Notes: generated by a model not told the origin, from the sequence alone. 64,000 nucleotides of DNA from Parachlamydia sp. AcF125 (GCF_018342475.1 NZ_JAEMUD010000002.1:372001-436000), one strand, 5' to 3'. Numbered from the stretch's first letter, positions 1 to 9,594 are shown. Program-made: numbers and translations.

Positions 1-1518
1 TTCTTCAATTTGTTTTGCTGAAAAGCCACGCCCGAAGGCAATATTTGAAGCGATCGTATCGAGAAAGAGAAAAGATTTTTGAGGAACGAATGCAATCATT
101 TCGCGCAAAGACCGCTGAGTATAAGCACTTAAGGGGCGCCCATCAATCCGAATTTCTCCTTTCTGCGGATCATATAAGCGAGGAAGCAATTGTACAATCG
201 TGGATTTACCCGCCCCCGTGGGTCCCACAATTGCCACACATTCACCTTTTCGAATAGTAAAGGAAAGATCTTGCAAAACCCAATTATCTCCATAACGAAA
301 AGAAACCTGATCAAATTCAATCTTGTCGAGGAACTCTTTAAAATCTCTAGCATGGGCTTGGTCCTCGAGATAAGGTTTAATATTCATCACTTCTAACATT
401 CTTTCAGCTGCTGCGATCCCTCTTTGAATATGGCTATTTTCTTCGGCAAATTTTTTAATGGGCTCATAAAACAGGTATAATAACCCACAATATACAATCA
501 CTTCTGAAACACCCATTTTCAAAAAATACAGCCCATATAACAAGGTGATTGCCAAGAAAAACATCGCGATCGTGTGCATAACAGGGCGCGAAGAGAGATC
601 GTATTTAGCACTTCTTTGTTCGAGAGTAGCCATGCGATCATTCAAATCGCGATATTTGTGCAAGGAAAAGTCTTCCATTGCAAACATTTTAACTGTTTGC
701 ACTCCTGCTAAAAAATCAATCAATACTGAGGCAAATTTTTCTTGGTTTTGCTGGATCTGCTTTGAAAGGCGTTTAACTTGCTTAGCGATATAACCAATTG
801 GAATGACAAGAAGGGGTAAGCCTAAAAAAACAATCAAAGAGAGTTTCCAGGAGGCATAAAAACAAAGAAACAAACTTGTTAGAATGGTAAAAGGCGTATG
901 AATGTAGTTGACCAAGCAGGCGTTTAAGGCTTCTGCAACTTGGGCAGCGTCTCCAACAACTCGCGAAGATAAGCTTCCACTATTATACTGTTGATAAAAG
1001 CTCATAGGAAGCAATTGAATATGCTCAAAGTATTTTTGGCGTAAATCCCTACTCACTCGAATAGCCAGCAAGCGGGTGGAAAAGCGATAAGCAAAAAGAG
1101 TGGATGCTTTAAATAGAGCAACCAAGACTAAGAAGTAAGCTAGATTAGTAAGATTTTTTGAAATAGGGAAAATTTGGTTCAATTTTCCCAGCAAGCTTGA
1201 AATGAGGTCTTTTTTTTTATGTTGTTCCACAAAATTTTCCGCCTCTTGACGAGTTAAACCTTCTTTTGAAGGATTTAATTCACGCCAACGCTCCTGCATT
1301 TGTTCGAAAGTCACTTCATGGTTAGCTGCCAGCTGCCCATTTCTTACTGGCGCAAATAATTCAAAAAATTCTATACTAGCTGGTCCTTTAGTAATGACTC
1401 CTAATGCAAACATTTCCAATTGGGAAGCCACTGTTACCAAGCACATGGCCACCATGGTAAATATCATTAAAAATAAATGTTTGCGATTTGCCAGAGCCGC
1501 TTTAAATAAAAATTTCAT
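1..1518 (-). CDS. msbA: ABC exporter, MsbA-like lipid flippase (3' end beyond window)
   Basis: This is a half-size ABC exporter of the MsbA type, which flips lipid A or phospholipid across the inner membrane. The reading frame runs open from an ATG at 1518 to the window edge (506 codons). The N-terminal part has several hydrophobic membrane segments, with a long soluble insertion after the first one. The nucleotide-binding domain begins near residue 395 and shows Walker A as GPTGAGKST near residue 430. The ABC signature and Walker B would lie beyond the edge, so the C-terminus is cut by the window. accA follows on the same strand in reverse gene order, which matches the msbA-accA order I recall from Chlamydia. 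Family assignment is firm; lipid A as the substrate is inferred from that synteny. Confidence 0.8.
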   Translation of the reverse strand, partial: MKFLFKAALANRKHLFLMIFTMVAMCLVTVASQLEMFALGVITKGPASIEFFELFAPVRNGQLAANHEVTFEQMQERWRELNPSKEGLTRQEAENFVEQHKKKDLISSLLGKLNQIFPISKNLTNLAYFLVLVALFKASTLFAYRFSTRLLAIRVSRDLRQKYFEHIQLLPMSFYQQYNSGSLSSRVVGDAAQVAEALNACLVNYIHTPFTILTSLFLCFYASWKLSLIVFLGLPLLVIPIGYIAKQVKRLSKQIQQNQEKFASVLIDFLAGVQTVKMFAMEDFSLHKYRDLNDRMATLEQRSAKYDLSSRPVMHTIAMFFLAITLLYGLYFLKMGVSEVIVYCGLLYLFYEPIKKFAEENSHIQRGIAAAERMLEVMNIKPYLEDQAHARDFKEFLDKIEFDQVSFRYGDNWVLQDLSFTIRKGECVAIVGPTGAGKSTIVQLLPRLYDPQKGEIRIDGRPLSAYTQRSLREMIAFVPQKSFLFLDTIASNIAFGRGFSAKQIEE

Positions 1519-1556
1519 GTTAATAAAGACATTGTGTTGTGCAGAGAAAATGGAAA

Positions 1557-2504
1557 CTAAACAGCGAATTGCCCCATTTTTCTAAATTTGAGATACCTTT
1601 GTTCTAGTAATAAAGGGGGCGGAATCATGCGTAGGATTTGCCACTGTTCCAAAACAAATTTCTTAATATTGGTATAAACAACCTCAGGATCATGGTGGGC
1701 CCCTCCTAAAGGCTCGGGAATGATCGTATCAATAACCTGCAAAGAAAGGAGGTTTTCCGCGTTTAATTTCAATGCCGAAGCAGCCTCTATATTTTTCGAA
1801 GCATCTTTCCACAAAATGGAAGCACACCCCTCAGGAGAAATTACCGAATAGTAAGCGTGCTCTAACATTCCCACCGCATCTCCTACGCCCATCCCTAAGG
1901 CGCCGCCTGAACACCCTTCCCCGATCACAATCACAATGATAGGCGTGGCAATGCGCATCATTTCGCGCAGATTTTGGGCAATCGCCCATCCTTGCCCTCG
2001 TTCTTCAGCTTCTAGTCCGGGATAGGCCCCTTGTGTATCTAAAAGGGAGACAATCGGTAAATTAAATTTTTCTGCCAAGCGCATTAATCGCAAAGCTTTC
2101 CTAAACCCTTCAGGGTTTAGCATTCCAAATTTGCGCTCTAAACGGCTTTCCGTATCATTCCCTTTTTCTTGCCCAATTAGCATAAATTTGACGCCTTGAA
2201 TTTTTGCAAGCCCCCCAATGATGGCGCGGTCTTCACTAAAAGTGCGATCTCCACATAATTCGTGAAAACTCTCACACATATTGTTAACATAATCGATGGT
2301 ATGGGGACGAGAGGGGTGCCGGCAAATCATAATTCTTTGCCAAGGCGTTAGCTCAGAATAGACTTTTTCTTTTAATTTTTCTAACTTCTGCTCAAGTTTG
2401 CGAATTTCTACTGTAAATAAAGGATTATCTTGATTCTGGTTTTTCAGATGTTCAATTGTTTTAATATATTCATTAATTTGTTTTTCGTGAGGTAGAACGT
2501 CCAA
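1557..2504 (-). CDS. accA: Acetyl-CoA carboxylase carboxyltransferase subunit alpha
   Basis: AccA with AccD forms the carboxyltransferase that moves CO2 from biotin on AccB to acetyl-CoA, giving malonyl-CoA, the first step of fatty-acid synthesis in the cytoplasm. The 315-residue length is normal for AccA. Visible family features are the N-terminal helical region, the block [15 protein letters not shown], and the crotonase-type core with [15 protein letters not shown] and [14 protein letters not shown]. The start is a TTG at 2504 preceded by AGGAG about seven bases upstream; there is no better ATG. It lies downstream of the L,D-transpeptidase gene and upstream of the msbA-like gene, all on the minus strand with short gaps, so co-transcription is likely. 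Confidence 0.97.
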   Translation of the reverse strand: MDVLPHEKQINEYIKTIEHLKNQNQDNPLFTVEIRKLEQKLEKLKEKVYSELTPWQRIMICRHPSRPHTIDYVNNMCESFHELCGDRTFSEDRAIIGGLAKIQGVKFMLIGQEKGNDTESRLERKFGMLNPEGFRKALRLMRLAEKFNLPIVSLLDTQGAYPGLEAEERGQGWAIAQNLREMMRIATPIIVIVIGEGCSGGALGMGVGDAVGMLEHAYYSVISPEGCASILWKDASKNIEAASALKLNAENLLSLQVIDTIIPEPLGGAHHDPEVVYTNIKKFVLEQWQILRMIPPPLLLEQRYLKFRKMGQFAV

Positions 2505-2528
2505 AAATACACTCCTAAATGAAGAGGA

Positions 2529-3518
2529 TTACTGCGATTCTTTACCAGGCAGGTGAGCCTCGTAAAAATCCTTAACTAACTCAATAACCGTGGGTTTAGT
2601 CACGACTATAGCAAAAATTTCTTCAATGTCTTCGGTAGCGAGACGTATGCAGCCATCGCTTTCATATTTACCTAAGCTACTGCGAACCTCCACCAGTTTC
2701 CCTTGCTCATTTAAAGCCCAAGGGAGGCCATGAATTCCAAATCCTTTTGCAGGCGCACTGCAACCTTCTAATTCTTGTTCAAAGGGAATCCACCTTGTTC
2801 CAAAAACACGGATTAGCTCTGTCTTCTGCCCTTGATAATAGCCCATTTTATTAGGTTCGTAAATGGCGATCTTATCGCCTAGCTTATACTTTCCCAGCGG
2901 CGTTAAGTAACCCGATGGCTTAGAAGCATCTGGCCGGCCTAATCCTACTGAATAGGTTTTTAGAAGAACACGCTCATCGGAGTCAAGGTCATGATAATAA
3001 AACCACAGCTTTGCTCGCGATAAATCGACTAGTAGATAAAACTCTACGGGCAGCCCTTCTTTAAATACATTAAATCGATCCCCCTCAGCCACATCTTGTT
3101 TTAAATAATCTACTTTTCCATTCAAGCTGCGCGCAATAAAATGGCGAGAGGTGTGATAATGCCCTGCATAATCAGATAACCATGCAGGCCGACCTTTTTG
3201 CCAAGAGACGCGGCTTTTGTAAGTGATGGTTTCCACAATAGGCAATTGAGGAGGGGTGGTATTGAATAATTCTGCAATTCGATTGGCCTGGGGAAGTTGG
3301 GCATTAGATTGGATTTTTAACGACCCATCGGCAGGTAAAGACGGTTTTTTTGGGCTATCTTCAAGAATTCTGACCTCTTGTTCTAAGATAATGTGTGCGG
3401 ATTGAGCGATCGATTCAGGATCAAGCGTTTTTTTCTTAGAGCTCTTTAACACTGAGGCAAACAGAATGGAGCCAAACAATAGCACAGAAACAATGAGAAA
3501 TAATTTAGGAAAATTCAT
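2529..3518 (-). CDS. L,D-transpeptidase (YkuD domain), membrane-anchored
   Basis: YkuD-family L,D-transpeptidases cross-link peptidoglycan or attach proteins to it through meso-diaminopimelate. The C-terminal third contains the family signature: HGLPWAL, then SDGCIRL, where the Cys is the catalytic nucleophile and His and Arg complete the site. An N-terminal hydrophobic stretch (LFLIVSVLLFGSILFASV) would anchor or export it, placing the enzyme in the periplasm. I chose the ATG at 3518 because GGGAGG lies directly upstream; the frame also opens at a GTG 27 bases earlier without such a site. The gene is inserted between accA and the conserved unknown that follows accA in Chlamydia. It fits a chlamydial wall that keeps some peptidoglycan chemistry. 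Family call is strong; the exact substrate is unknown. Confidence 0.9.
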   Translation of the reverse strand: MNFPKLFLIVSVLLFGSILFASVLKSSKKKTLDPESIAQSAHIILEQEVRILEDSPKKPSLPADGSLKIQSNAQLPQANRIAELFNTTPPQLPIVETITYKSRVSWQKGRPAWLSDYAGHYHTSRHFIARSLNGKVDYLKQDVAEGDRFNVFKEGLPVEFYLLVDLSRAKLWFYYHDLDSDERVLLKTYSVGLGRPDASKPSGYLTPLGKYKLGDKIAIYEPNKMGYYQGQKTELIRVFGTRWIPFEQELEGCSAPAKGFGIHGLPWALNEQGKLVEVRSSLGKYESDGCIRLATEDIEEIFAIVVTKPTVIELVKDFYEAHLPGKESQ

Positions 3519-3673
3519 CCCCCCTCCCGATGGTCTTTTTAACACAAACAGTACAGAATCATAAGAGTTCAGAGAAATTTTGCCAATTGAGTTTTAAAGA
3601 TTTCCTCAAAGTTTCTAAAAAGAGAAGCCTGTGAGAAAATTCCCTCATCTCGCAAAAGTAGCCCAGATGTTTC

Positions 3674-5206
3674 TTATTTGGCCTCCTTTGGCGTAGGATG
3701 GATATCCCAGCAGAAGGTTTGTTGGGAGGAATCGACACGGTAAGCAATTAAAAAATCCGCCCCCCAAAAATTATCTCCCCCTGCCAATGGGATCACCTCT
3801 ACATGCCCTTGTTCAGCAGTTGCCTTAATCAGAAGATGGGAATCTCCTTTTTTAAGCAGGATAGAAGCGCTATTCCCCCGGTAATGGGCAAAAGTTTTAG
3901 GATAAAAAATACTCCCCTCTTCTACCTGGCAACAGTCAGCAGATACAAAAAAAACAAATGCCAACTCCTGCACCTCATTCAGTGACATAAAGCTAGCAGA
4001 AATAGATAAAATATTTTCTTTTATTACAAAGGCTTGTTCAACATCCACCCATATTTGGCTTGACAAACCATTTCTAAAATTGGGTAAGGATTGTAAATCC
4101 ATTTGTTGCGGAGTTAATCCCAAGGTACTTTTAATTTCAAAACCCTTTTCAGTTAGGTTCATCTTCCAAGCCGGCAAGTTAGACTGAAAACGGGATCCTT
4201 CTATCCCAAATCTTTGGCAATCACCCAGCGGGAAAAATTGAGGGCCATAATTCACAATCTCCACTTGCGATTGCTTGACATACCCCAGTCCGGTCTGTCC
4301 TCCATTACCGGCACATAAGATCGTCCTTTCTGTTGAGCGATAGCCAATTAAACCCACTTCTTGATCAAAAATCCATGGATCCCCAAGGGAAACTTCTTGA
4401 GAGGAAACCCCTTGCCCTATTTGACTCAAATACATGTCAAAGAGTAAAAGATCATCCGGTAATTTTTCCGGTTGAACTTCCTTCAAATAATCAAGTTGCC
4501 GTGCAGCAATAAATCCAAAATGGGGGTCGCCCTTCAAGAGCGCCATCGCCTGAAATAAAAGGTAATTAGAGATTAAATGCTGTTTAAGTGAAGCATTTTC
4601 TTCCAGGACAAAAAGAGATTGAATAGGGAAAAAATCGGCATTAAGCGTATTTAAATGCCATTTAGCAAGATGGTGGGAGGCCTCTATTAAAGAAGACTCT
4701 TGCTTCAAATAGCCTAAAATAGCCCACAAAAACCCTAAATCAGCGTGGTAACGCCCATGCGTCGCTTTTCCCCACCTCCATAATCCTCTCCACTCTAGAA
4801 AAGCTGCTCCACTTTTCAGTTGGGAAGGTTGTGGAAGAGTGACCGGCAGCCCTGTTAAAGCACCTAAGACAGCTTTTAAAGCCGTTACGAGCTGAAATTC
4901 TTCCCACACTTTAATTTGACGGAAATCTTCTACCTTTTCTTGCAACCAGAGGGAATACGGGATCGAACAATTTTTATTTAAGGAAGCAATGAATGCTAAG
5001 GTTAAAAGTTGATACCCTTCAGCCACAAGAGTGAAGGGGGTTGTATGACATTCCTTGTCCGCAAGTAAATCATCAAAATTAGGAATACTTTCGAAATCAA
5101 AAGGCTGACAACAAAGTGTGGCATGGAGAAGCAAAGTTTTCGGTGAAGAATGGTATAAGTCTTTGCAATCTTCTGCTTGTAAAATTTTTAAATTTAATTT
5201 TGTCAT
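3674..5206 (-). CDS. Conserved hypothetical protein, CT266 position
   Basis: I do not recognise a defined family. The 510-residue protein has a Trp/Leu-rich, helical N-terminal half (for example LEWRGLWRWGKATHGRYHADLGF) and a beta-rich C-terminal half with many short strands and a glycine-rich patch (CAGNGGQTGLGY). This all-alpha then all-beta architecture recalls heparinase or alginate-lyase type proteins, but I see no convincing catalytic motif, so that is only an idea. No signal peptide is evident. It sits between the L,D-transpeptidase/accA group and the HU gene, the place held by CT266 in C. trachomatis as I remember it, so it is probably the divergent ortholog of that unknown protein. 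Confidence 0.75.
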   Translation of the reverse strand: MTKLNLKILQAEDCKDLYHSSPKTLLLHATLCCQPFDFESIPNFDDLLADKECHTTPFTLVAEGYQLLTLAFIASLNKNCSIPYSLWLQEKVEDFRQIKVWEEFQLVTALKAVLGALTGLPVTLPQPSQLKSGAAFLEWRGLWRWGKATHGRYHADLGFLWAILGYLKQESSLIEASHHLAKWHLNTLNADFFPIQSLFVLEENASLKQHLISNYLLFQAMALLKGDPHFGFIAARQLDYLKEVQPEKLPDDLLLFDMYLSQIGQGVSSQEVSLGDPWIFDQEVGLIGYRSTERTILCAGNGGQTGLGYVKQSQVEIVNYGPQFFPLGDCQRFGIEGSRFQSNLPAWKMNLTEKGFEIKSTLGLTPQQMDLQSLPNFRNGLSSQIWVDVEQAFVIKENILSISASFMSLNEVQELAFVFFVSADCCQVEEGSIFYPKTFAHYRGNSASILLKKGDSHLLIKATAEQGHVEVIPLAGGDNFWGADFLIAYRVDSSQQTFCWDIHPTPKEAK

Positions 5207-5350
5207 TACACGAGCTTTACCACTATTACACGCATACCATTCTTAACGCTATTCTTTCATGACGGATTTGACAGATTGCAAAGAGACCTGCCATTATTGA
5301 CACCCGCATTTTACCTTCTAGAAATTTTCAAAAAGAGAGCGAATTAGGTT

Positions 5351-5371
5351 AAGGTTACCCTCTTTAACCTT
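5351..5371. other. 7-bp stem-loop downstream of the HU gene
   Basis: AAGGTTA at 5351-5357 and TAACCTT at 5365-5371 form a perfect 7-bp stem with a 7-base loop, about 28 bases past the HU stop codon. No T-run follows immediately on the minus strand, so it is at best a weak terminator or a processing element. Confidence 0.3.
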
Positions 5372-5398
5372 CATGGCTCAACTTTTTATCGAATAAGC

Positions 5399-5677
5399 TT
5401 ATTTTTCAATAAGTTTGCGCATCTTTTTACCAGGAGTAAATTTCACTGCAGAACGCGCTGGAATGATAATAGGCACGGCAGCATTTTTAGGATTACGGCC
5501 AATTTTTTGTTTGCGCTCAACCACTTCAAATACCCCAAAATCACGAAATTCGAGCCTTTCCCCTTCCGCTAAGGCTTCTGTCATTCTGTCTAGAAAAGCT
5601 TGAATGACATTTCTCACATCATTTGGATGAATTTGCTTTTCCTGGGCGATTGAATTGATGAGCTTCTTTTTTGTCAT
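5399..5677 (-). CDS. hup: HU/IHF-family nucleoid DNA-binding protein
   Basis: Small basic DNA-bending protein of the HU/IHF family that compacts the nucleoid. Diagnostic features are the start MTKKKLINSIAQE, the central FRDFGVFEVVERK, and the DNA-intercalating arm region GRNPKNAAVPIIIPARSAVKF ending in PGKKMRKLIEK. It closely resembles the chlamydial protein (CT267-type) as I recall it. The frame is open from 5707 (MTTTLAKKSTMTKKK); the shorter start at 5677 gives the usual length but the longer one cannot be excluded. Gene order with the CT266-like gene and accA is the chlamydial one. Confidence 0.9.
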   Translation of the reverse strand: MTKKKLINSIAQEKQIHPNDVRNVIQAFLDRMTEALAEGERLEFRDFGVFEVVERKQKIGRNPKNAAVPIIIPARSAVKFTPGKKMRKLIEK

Positions 5678-5707
5678 CGTGCTTTTTTTTGCAAGAGTTG
5701 TTGTCAT

Positions 5708-6047
5708 AACTGTAGGACTCCTTAAAGTTATAAAGCTGCTATAGGCTATGGCTTAATGCTGGGAGTAACACTGATATTCGCGCCTCTCTTTCATTGACCC
5801 TTAAGTACAATCAAGCGACCTTTCAAATTCAGTTTACTCTTTGTCAGGTGTATAAGCAATGTTTTAGCGAAGTTTCTTACGAGTGCTACGCTCTCACTCG
5901 ATGAGCTCAGGCCATTCATTCTCGAACGTCTAAGGTCATGAATTTCTCTATCATACGAAAGAAGAATTTCGTTTCAATAATATTTTTTTACAAACTGTTT
6001 TTTATAACAGCCTTCCCAAAGAGGGGTGAATCCTCCCGCGGAGAAAA
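5708..6047. other. 340-bp non-coding gap between tyrS and the HU gene
   Basis: This gap holds the leader and promoter region of the HU gene. I see one perfect 6-bp stem-loop (CGAGTG 5880-5885 with CACTCG 5895-5900) but no coding frame and no recognisable RNA gene. No confident sigma-66 promoter could be picked by eye. Confidence 0.4.
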
Positions 6048-7319
6048 TTAAGAAACTCGAATAAGAATTTTATTTTTTTTACCAAAAGCTACCAACATAA
6101 GGTTTCCCTCGATCAAGGCTTCAGGTGTTAAAATATAATTTTCTTCTTCCACCCTCAAGTTGTTAAGGTAGACCCCTCCATTTCGAATTAATTTCCTTAA
6201 ATCTCCTTTGCTCCGTTCTGGAGTAACTTCGCTCACCACGTCGACTAAACGGCGATTGAGAATATGATCAAGGGAAAGAGTATAATTGGGCATATTGTCG
6301 GCTAAGCTATTCAGCATTTCTGCGTCTAAGGAAGTGGTTGTCCCCGGGGCCGCTCCCTCGGTGACTTTAAGGGCTATACGCAGTCCTTCTTCTCCATGCA
6401 CAATACGCGTAACCTCTTCCGCAAGTTTGCGTTGAGCCGTGTTAGCCACATAGTCGCTTTGGGTCATCATTTTCTCATAACTGCGAATCTCCTCCATTTC
6501 CATAAATGTAAGGATCTTCATCATTTTGATCACATCTGCATCCGCCACGCGAAATAAATATTGGTAAAATTCATAGGGAGAGAGCATTTCGGAAGATAAC
6601 CAGATCGCCCCTTGCTCCGACTTTCCGAATTTTTTTCCATCGCTTCGCGTTAAAAGGGGAAAAGTCAGGCCATGCACAGCTTTACCTCTCACTTTGCGAA
6701 CAAGGTCTATACCTGCGGTAATATTTCCCCATTGATCGCTTCCTCCCATTTCGAGCGTTACCCCATAATGGTCGTAAAGATGCAAAAAATCGTATCCTTG
6801 TAAAAGCTGATAGCTAAACTCGGTAAAGCTTAGTCCTTCCTCAGAATCCAAACGTTTTTTAACGCTATCTTTAGCGAGCATGGTGCCTACACGAAAATAT
6901 TTTCCCGTGTCTCGCAAAAAATCAATCAGCGTAAATCCCTTAAACCATTCATAATTATTGAGAATCGTTAATTCGGTTGTTTTGGATGAAAATTTTAACA
7001 CGGTTTCTATATTTTTTTTAATCCCGCGTAAGTTCTGCTGAACTGTATGGTCATCCAAAATATTTCGTTCCTTGCTACGACCTGAAGGATCTCCTATCAT
7101 CCCTGTCGCCCCTCCTACAATAGCGATAGGAGTATGCCCACAACGCTGAAACCATGCTAGTCCCATAATGGCGACCATGTTACCTAAATGCAAACTTGCC
7201 GCCGTAGGATCAAATCCACAATAAACCTTTAAAGGTTCTGAAGTAATCTCTCGAAGGTTGTGACTTGTCATGGCTTCTATAAAGCCTCGTTCTTGAAGAA
7301 TATCTATGACATTTTGCAT
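6048..7319 (-). CDS. tyrS: Tyrosyl-tRNA synthetase
   Basis: Class I aminoacyl-tRNA synthetase that charges tRNA-Tyr. The 423-residue length is standard. The HIGH-type motif appears as HLGNM, the tyrosine-pocket region as GGSDQWGNI, and the KMSKS loop as KFGKSE, followed by an S4-like RNA-binding C-terminus (GDLRKLIRNGGVYLNN). The ATG at 7319 gives a natural N-terminus, MQNVIDILQERGF. It stands apart from its neighbours by gaps of more than 200 bp on each side, so it is probably its own transcription unit. Confidence 0.97.
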   Translation of the reverse strand: MQNVIDILQERGFIEAMTSHNLREITSEPLKVYCGFDPTAASLHLGNMVAIMGLAWFQRCGHTPIAIVGGATGMIGDPSGRSKERNILDDHTVQQNLRGIKKNIETVLKFSSKTTELTILNNYEWFKGFTLIDFLRDTGKYFRVGTMLAKDSVKKRLDSEEGLSFTEFSYQLLQGYDFLHLYDHYGVTLEMGGSDQWGNITAGIDLVRKVRGKAVHGLTFPLLTRSDGKKFGKSEQGAIWLSSEMLSPYEFYQYLFRVADADVIKMMKILTFMEMEEIRSYEKMMTQSDYVANTAQRKLAEEVTRIVHGEEGLRIALKVTEGAAPGTTTSLDAEMLNSLADNMPNYTLSLDHILNRRLVDVVSEVTPERSKGDLRKLIRNGGVYLNNLRVEEENYILTPEALIEGNLMLVAFGKKNKILIRVS

Positions 7320-7460
7320 GACAAAATTTCCACTATGGATTTTAAAACGTAAATTGCTTTAGGTAGAACTGAATGGAGGTATTCTGTATTGTTAAGTGAT
7401 TTTCTGTCAATAATCTACAGCGACTTTTTCCATTTCCCTATGTTAATTTTTAATTATGAC

Positions 7461-7504
7461 CTCTTAAACCCTAAAAAGGGGTCTTTTTAAGAGCCATAGC
7501 TCTT
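7461..7504. terminator. Nested hairpins between nif3 and tyrS
   Basis: Two overlapping stem-loops: an outer one pairing CTCTTAAA (7461) with TTTAAGAG (ending 7493), and a tight one AAGAGC-CATA-GCTCTT (7489-7504). They lie just beyond the stop of the nif3 gene and are a reasonable terminator or attenuator, though the T-tract is not ideally placed. Confidence 0.4.
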
Positions 7505-7531
7505 TCGAAAAAGGAAATATCTCTCTTTTGA

Positions 7532-8293
7532 TTAAAAAGGATTGAAAACATCAATAAAGCAACAATCTACTGAAAACTTGCATTTTAAATGCTCTCCTAA
7601 CGCCCGGGGACCAATTCTTTCTGTGGCAGCGTGACCTAATGCGAAAAAGTTTATTTTTTCCTCATATGCTTGGTGCCAAGTTGGCTCATCAAAACTTCCC
7701 GTAATAAAACAGTCTAGTTTTTCCTTTGCCGCCTCCACAATTGAACGATAAGCCCCTCCTGAAATCAAACCCACTGTTTCCACCATTTCTTTTCCGCCTA
7801 AAGCGACATGCGCTGGATGCTCGTAATAAAGCTCTAATTTTTCTTGGAAAGCTTCTCTCTTTTGAGGCAAAATTTTCCCTCGAACGCCAATCGGAACCTT
7901 ATTAAAAAAGCCAAAAGGTTTTAAATCTAACCATCCTAAATCTTTTGCAGCTTTCCAGTTATTTCCAAATTCGGCATGAGCATCCAAAGGCAAATGATAA
8001 GCGATCAAAGAAATCCCATGCTTCAAAAGCAAAGCGAGTTTTTTTTGTTTACTTCCTACGATGGGAAACTCATCCCGCTCCCAAAAAAGCCCATGATGCA
8101 CAATTAAGGCCTGACAATTTAAGCGGGAAGCTTGCTGGATTGTTTCTAAGCTCGCAGAGACAGCTATTCCTATGCGCTTAATCTGGTCATGGCCCTCTAC
8201 TTGTAGCCCATTTGGGCAGTAGTCTACCAAACCAGGAATTTTCAACAGAGTCTCAAGGTACTCAGATAGTTCTTGTAATGTAATCATCCTCAT
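7532..8293 (-). CDS. Nif3-like dinuclear metal-centre protein (YbgI family)
   Basis: Member of the Nif3/YbgI family, ring-shaped hexamers that hold two metal ions per subunit; some members have been linked to GTP cyclohydrolase-like activity but the true substrate is unsettled. Metal-ligand motifs are visible: VHHGLFW near residue 65, AYHLPLDAH near 98, and GHAATERIG near the C-terminus supplying the last His and Glu. At 253 residues it is the short form without the PII-like insertion. It is divergent from rpiA; the two share a short promoter region between 8294 and 8388. ATG codons at 8293 and 8287 are both possible starts. Confidence 0.9.
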   Translation of the reverse strand: MRMITLQELSEYLETLLKIPGLVDYCPNGLQVEGHDQIKRIGIAVSASLETIQQASRLNCQALIVHHGLFWERDEFPIVGSKQKKLALLLKHGISLIAYHLPLDAHAEFGNNWKAAKDLGWLDLKPFGFFNKVPIGVRGKILPQKREAFQEKLELYYEHPAHVALGGKEMVETVGLISGGAYRSIVEAAKEKLDCFITGSFDEPTWHQAYEEKINFFALGHAATERIGPRALGEHLKCKFSVDCCFIDVFNPF

Positions 8294-8388
8294 TCCAAAA
8301 TCAGTTAATAGAGTAGGCTAAACCATTTTTTGTCTTTATTGCTGTATTCCTGTGAAAGTTGGACCTATTTAATAAAGGATGCTCCAAA

Positions 8389-9072
8389 ATGTCAAATGCT
8401 ATTTCTCGGGCTAAAGAAGCTGCCGGCCAAGCCGCAGCTGAACTTATAAAAGAGGGGATGCTTGTAGGATTAGGAACAGGCTCAACCGCCCATTATTTTA
8501 TTAAAGCTTTAGGGCAACGTTGCCGAGAAGGATTGCAAATTCAAGCCATCGCTTCATCCGAACATTCTGCGGTTTTAGCTCAAGAACAAAAAATTCCCCT
8601 TCTCCCTGCTAACCAAGTCTCCTATTTAGACATAACAATTGACGGGGCAGACCAGATCGATTCTCAAAAAAGGATGATTAAAGGAGGGGGAGGCGCATTA
8701 TTGCGCGAAAAAATTCTAGCTTTTATCAGTAAAGAAATGGTGGTGATTATTGATTCCTCTAAAATTGTGGAACAATTCGGGTCTTTTCCCCTCCCCGTAG
8801 AAATCATTCCATTTGCTTACCAAGCAACTATTAAAAAATTAGACACGTTTGGCTACAAAGGAAAGTTGCGCGAAAAAGAGGGAAGCCCTTATGTCTCGGA
8901 TAATGGTAATTATATTTTCGATGTTTCTTTATCGGGACCGTGCTCAACACCTGAAGAAGATAACCAAAAAATTCAGTCTATTCCTGGAGTCGTGGAAACA
9001 GGCTTTTTCTCTGGATTAGCAGGACGTGTGTTAATTGGCTTCCCAGATGGGCGAGTTGAAATTCGTTCGTGA
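8389..9072 (+). CDS. rpiA: Ribose-5-phosphate isomerase A
   Basis: Interconverts ribose 5-phosphate and ribulose 5-phosphate in the non-oxidative pentose phosphate pathway. Family motifs are GLGTGSTA (phosphate loop) near residue 30, TIDGADQID near 80, and KGGGGALLREKI near 95, which includes the catalytic lysine region; the C-terminus ends ETGFFSGLAGRVLIG. I place the start at the ATG at 8389, because AAGGA lies eight bases upstream and the resulting MSNAISRAKEAAG is the normal N-terminus. The frame is also open from a TTG at 8359. Confidence 0.97.
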   Translation: MSNAISRAKEAAGQAAAELIKEGMLVGLGTGSTAHYFIKALGQRCREGLQIQAIASSEHSAVLAQEQKIPLLPANQVSYLDITIDGADQIDSQKRMIKGGGGALLREKILAFISKEMVVIIDSSKIVEQFGSFPLPVEIIPFAYQATIKKLDTFGYKGKLREKEGSPYVSDNGNYIFDVSLSGPCSTPEEDNQKIQSIPGVVETGFFSGLAGRVLIGFPDGRVEIRS

Positions 9073-9127
9073 CAAAAAAAAACACCTGACTAAAATACGA
9101 ATTTAAACTGAGCATCTAAAGGAAGCT

Positions 9128-9541
9128 ATGCATTCTGAATTAATCCCGTTGTCGTTTGATAAGATTATGCAAACCCGTTCGTATACAGTGGTGATTTTAG
9201 GGAGTGGTCAGAAGCGATTTGCCATTTACACCGATCCCACGACAGGGCGGAATTTACAAATGTATTTAACAGGCTTAGAAAAATCTCGTCCCCTCACCCA
9301 CGATTTGATTGATTCAATTTTGCAAGGGTTAGAGGTTAAAATCCTGCAAGTCGTGATTACCGATTTACAAGATACCGTTTACTTTGCTCGTTTATTTCTT
9401 GAACAAACTGTTGGAGAGCTGCGACATATTTTAGAAATTGATGCTCGACCAAGCGACTGCCTCACTCTGGCGCTCATGAACAACGTTCCCGTTTATTGCA
9501 CGCGAGAAGTTTTAGAAAAAACAATTGCCGTGGAAGAATAA
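9128..9541 (+). CDS. Bifunctional nuclease family protein (DUF151)
   Basis: Single-domain DUF151/BFN protein; characterised relatives have DNase and RNase activity, but the role in chlamydiae is unknown. The fold is supported by the central run YLTGLEKSRPLTHDLI, followed by LEVKILQVVITDLQDTVYFARLFLE and the conserved ARPSDCLTLALM near residue 108, which is the family hallmark. It is 137 residues, near the usual single-domain length, and starts at an ATG with GGAAG close upstream. It follows rpiA by 55 bp on the same strand and is convergent with the HPr gene. Confidence 0.88.
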   Translation: MHSELIPLSFDKIMQTRSYTVVILGSGQKRFAIYTDPTTGRNLQMYLTGLEKSRPLTHDLIDSILQGLEVKILQVVITDLQDTVYFARLFLEQTVGELRHILEIDARPSDCLTLALMNNVPVYCTREVLEKTIAVEE

Positions 9542-9594
9542 GAGTTTAAACATCAAAAAGGAGAGAAAGGCCCCTCTTACTTAAATTTATAAAA

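Noticed and set aside
3519-3545. GTG start for the L,D-transpeptidase
   Set aside because: No ribosome-binding site; the ATG at 3518 has GGGAGG just upstream and gives a normal anchor sequence.
9542-9594. Hairpin between the DUF151 gene and the HPr gene as terminator
   Set aside because: Stem of only four to five pairs with a long loop; not convincing by eye.
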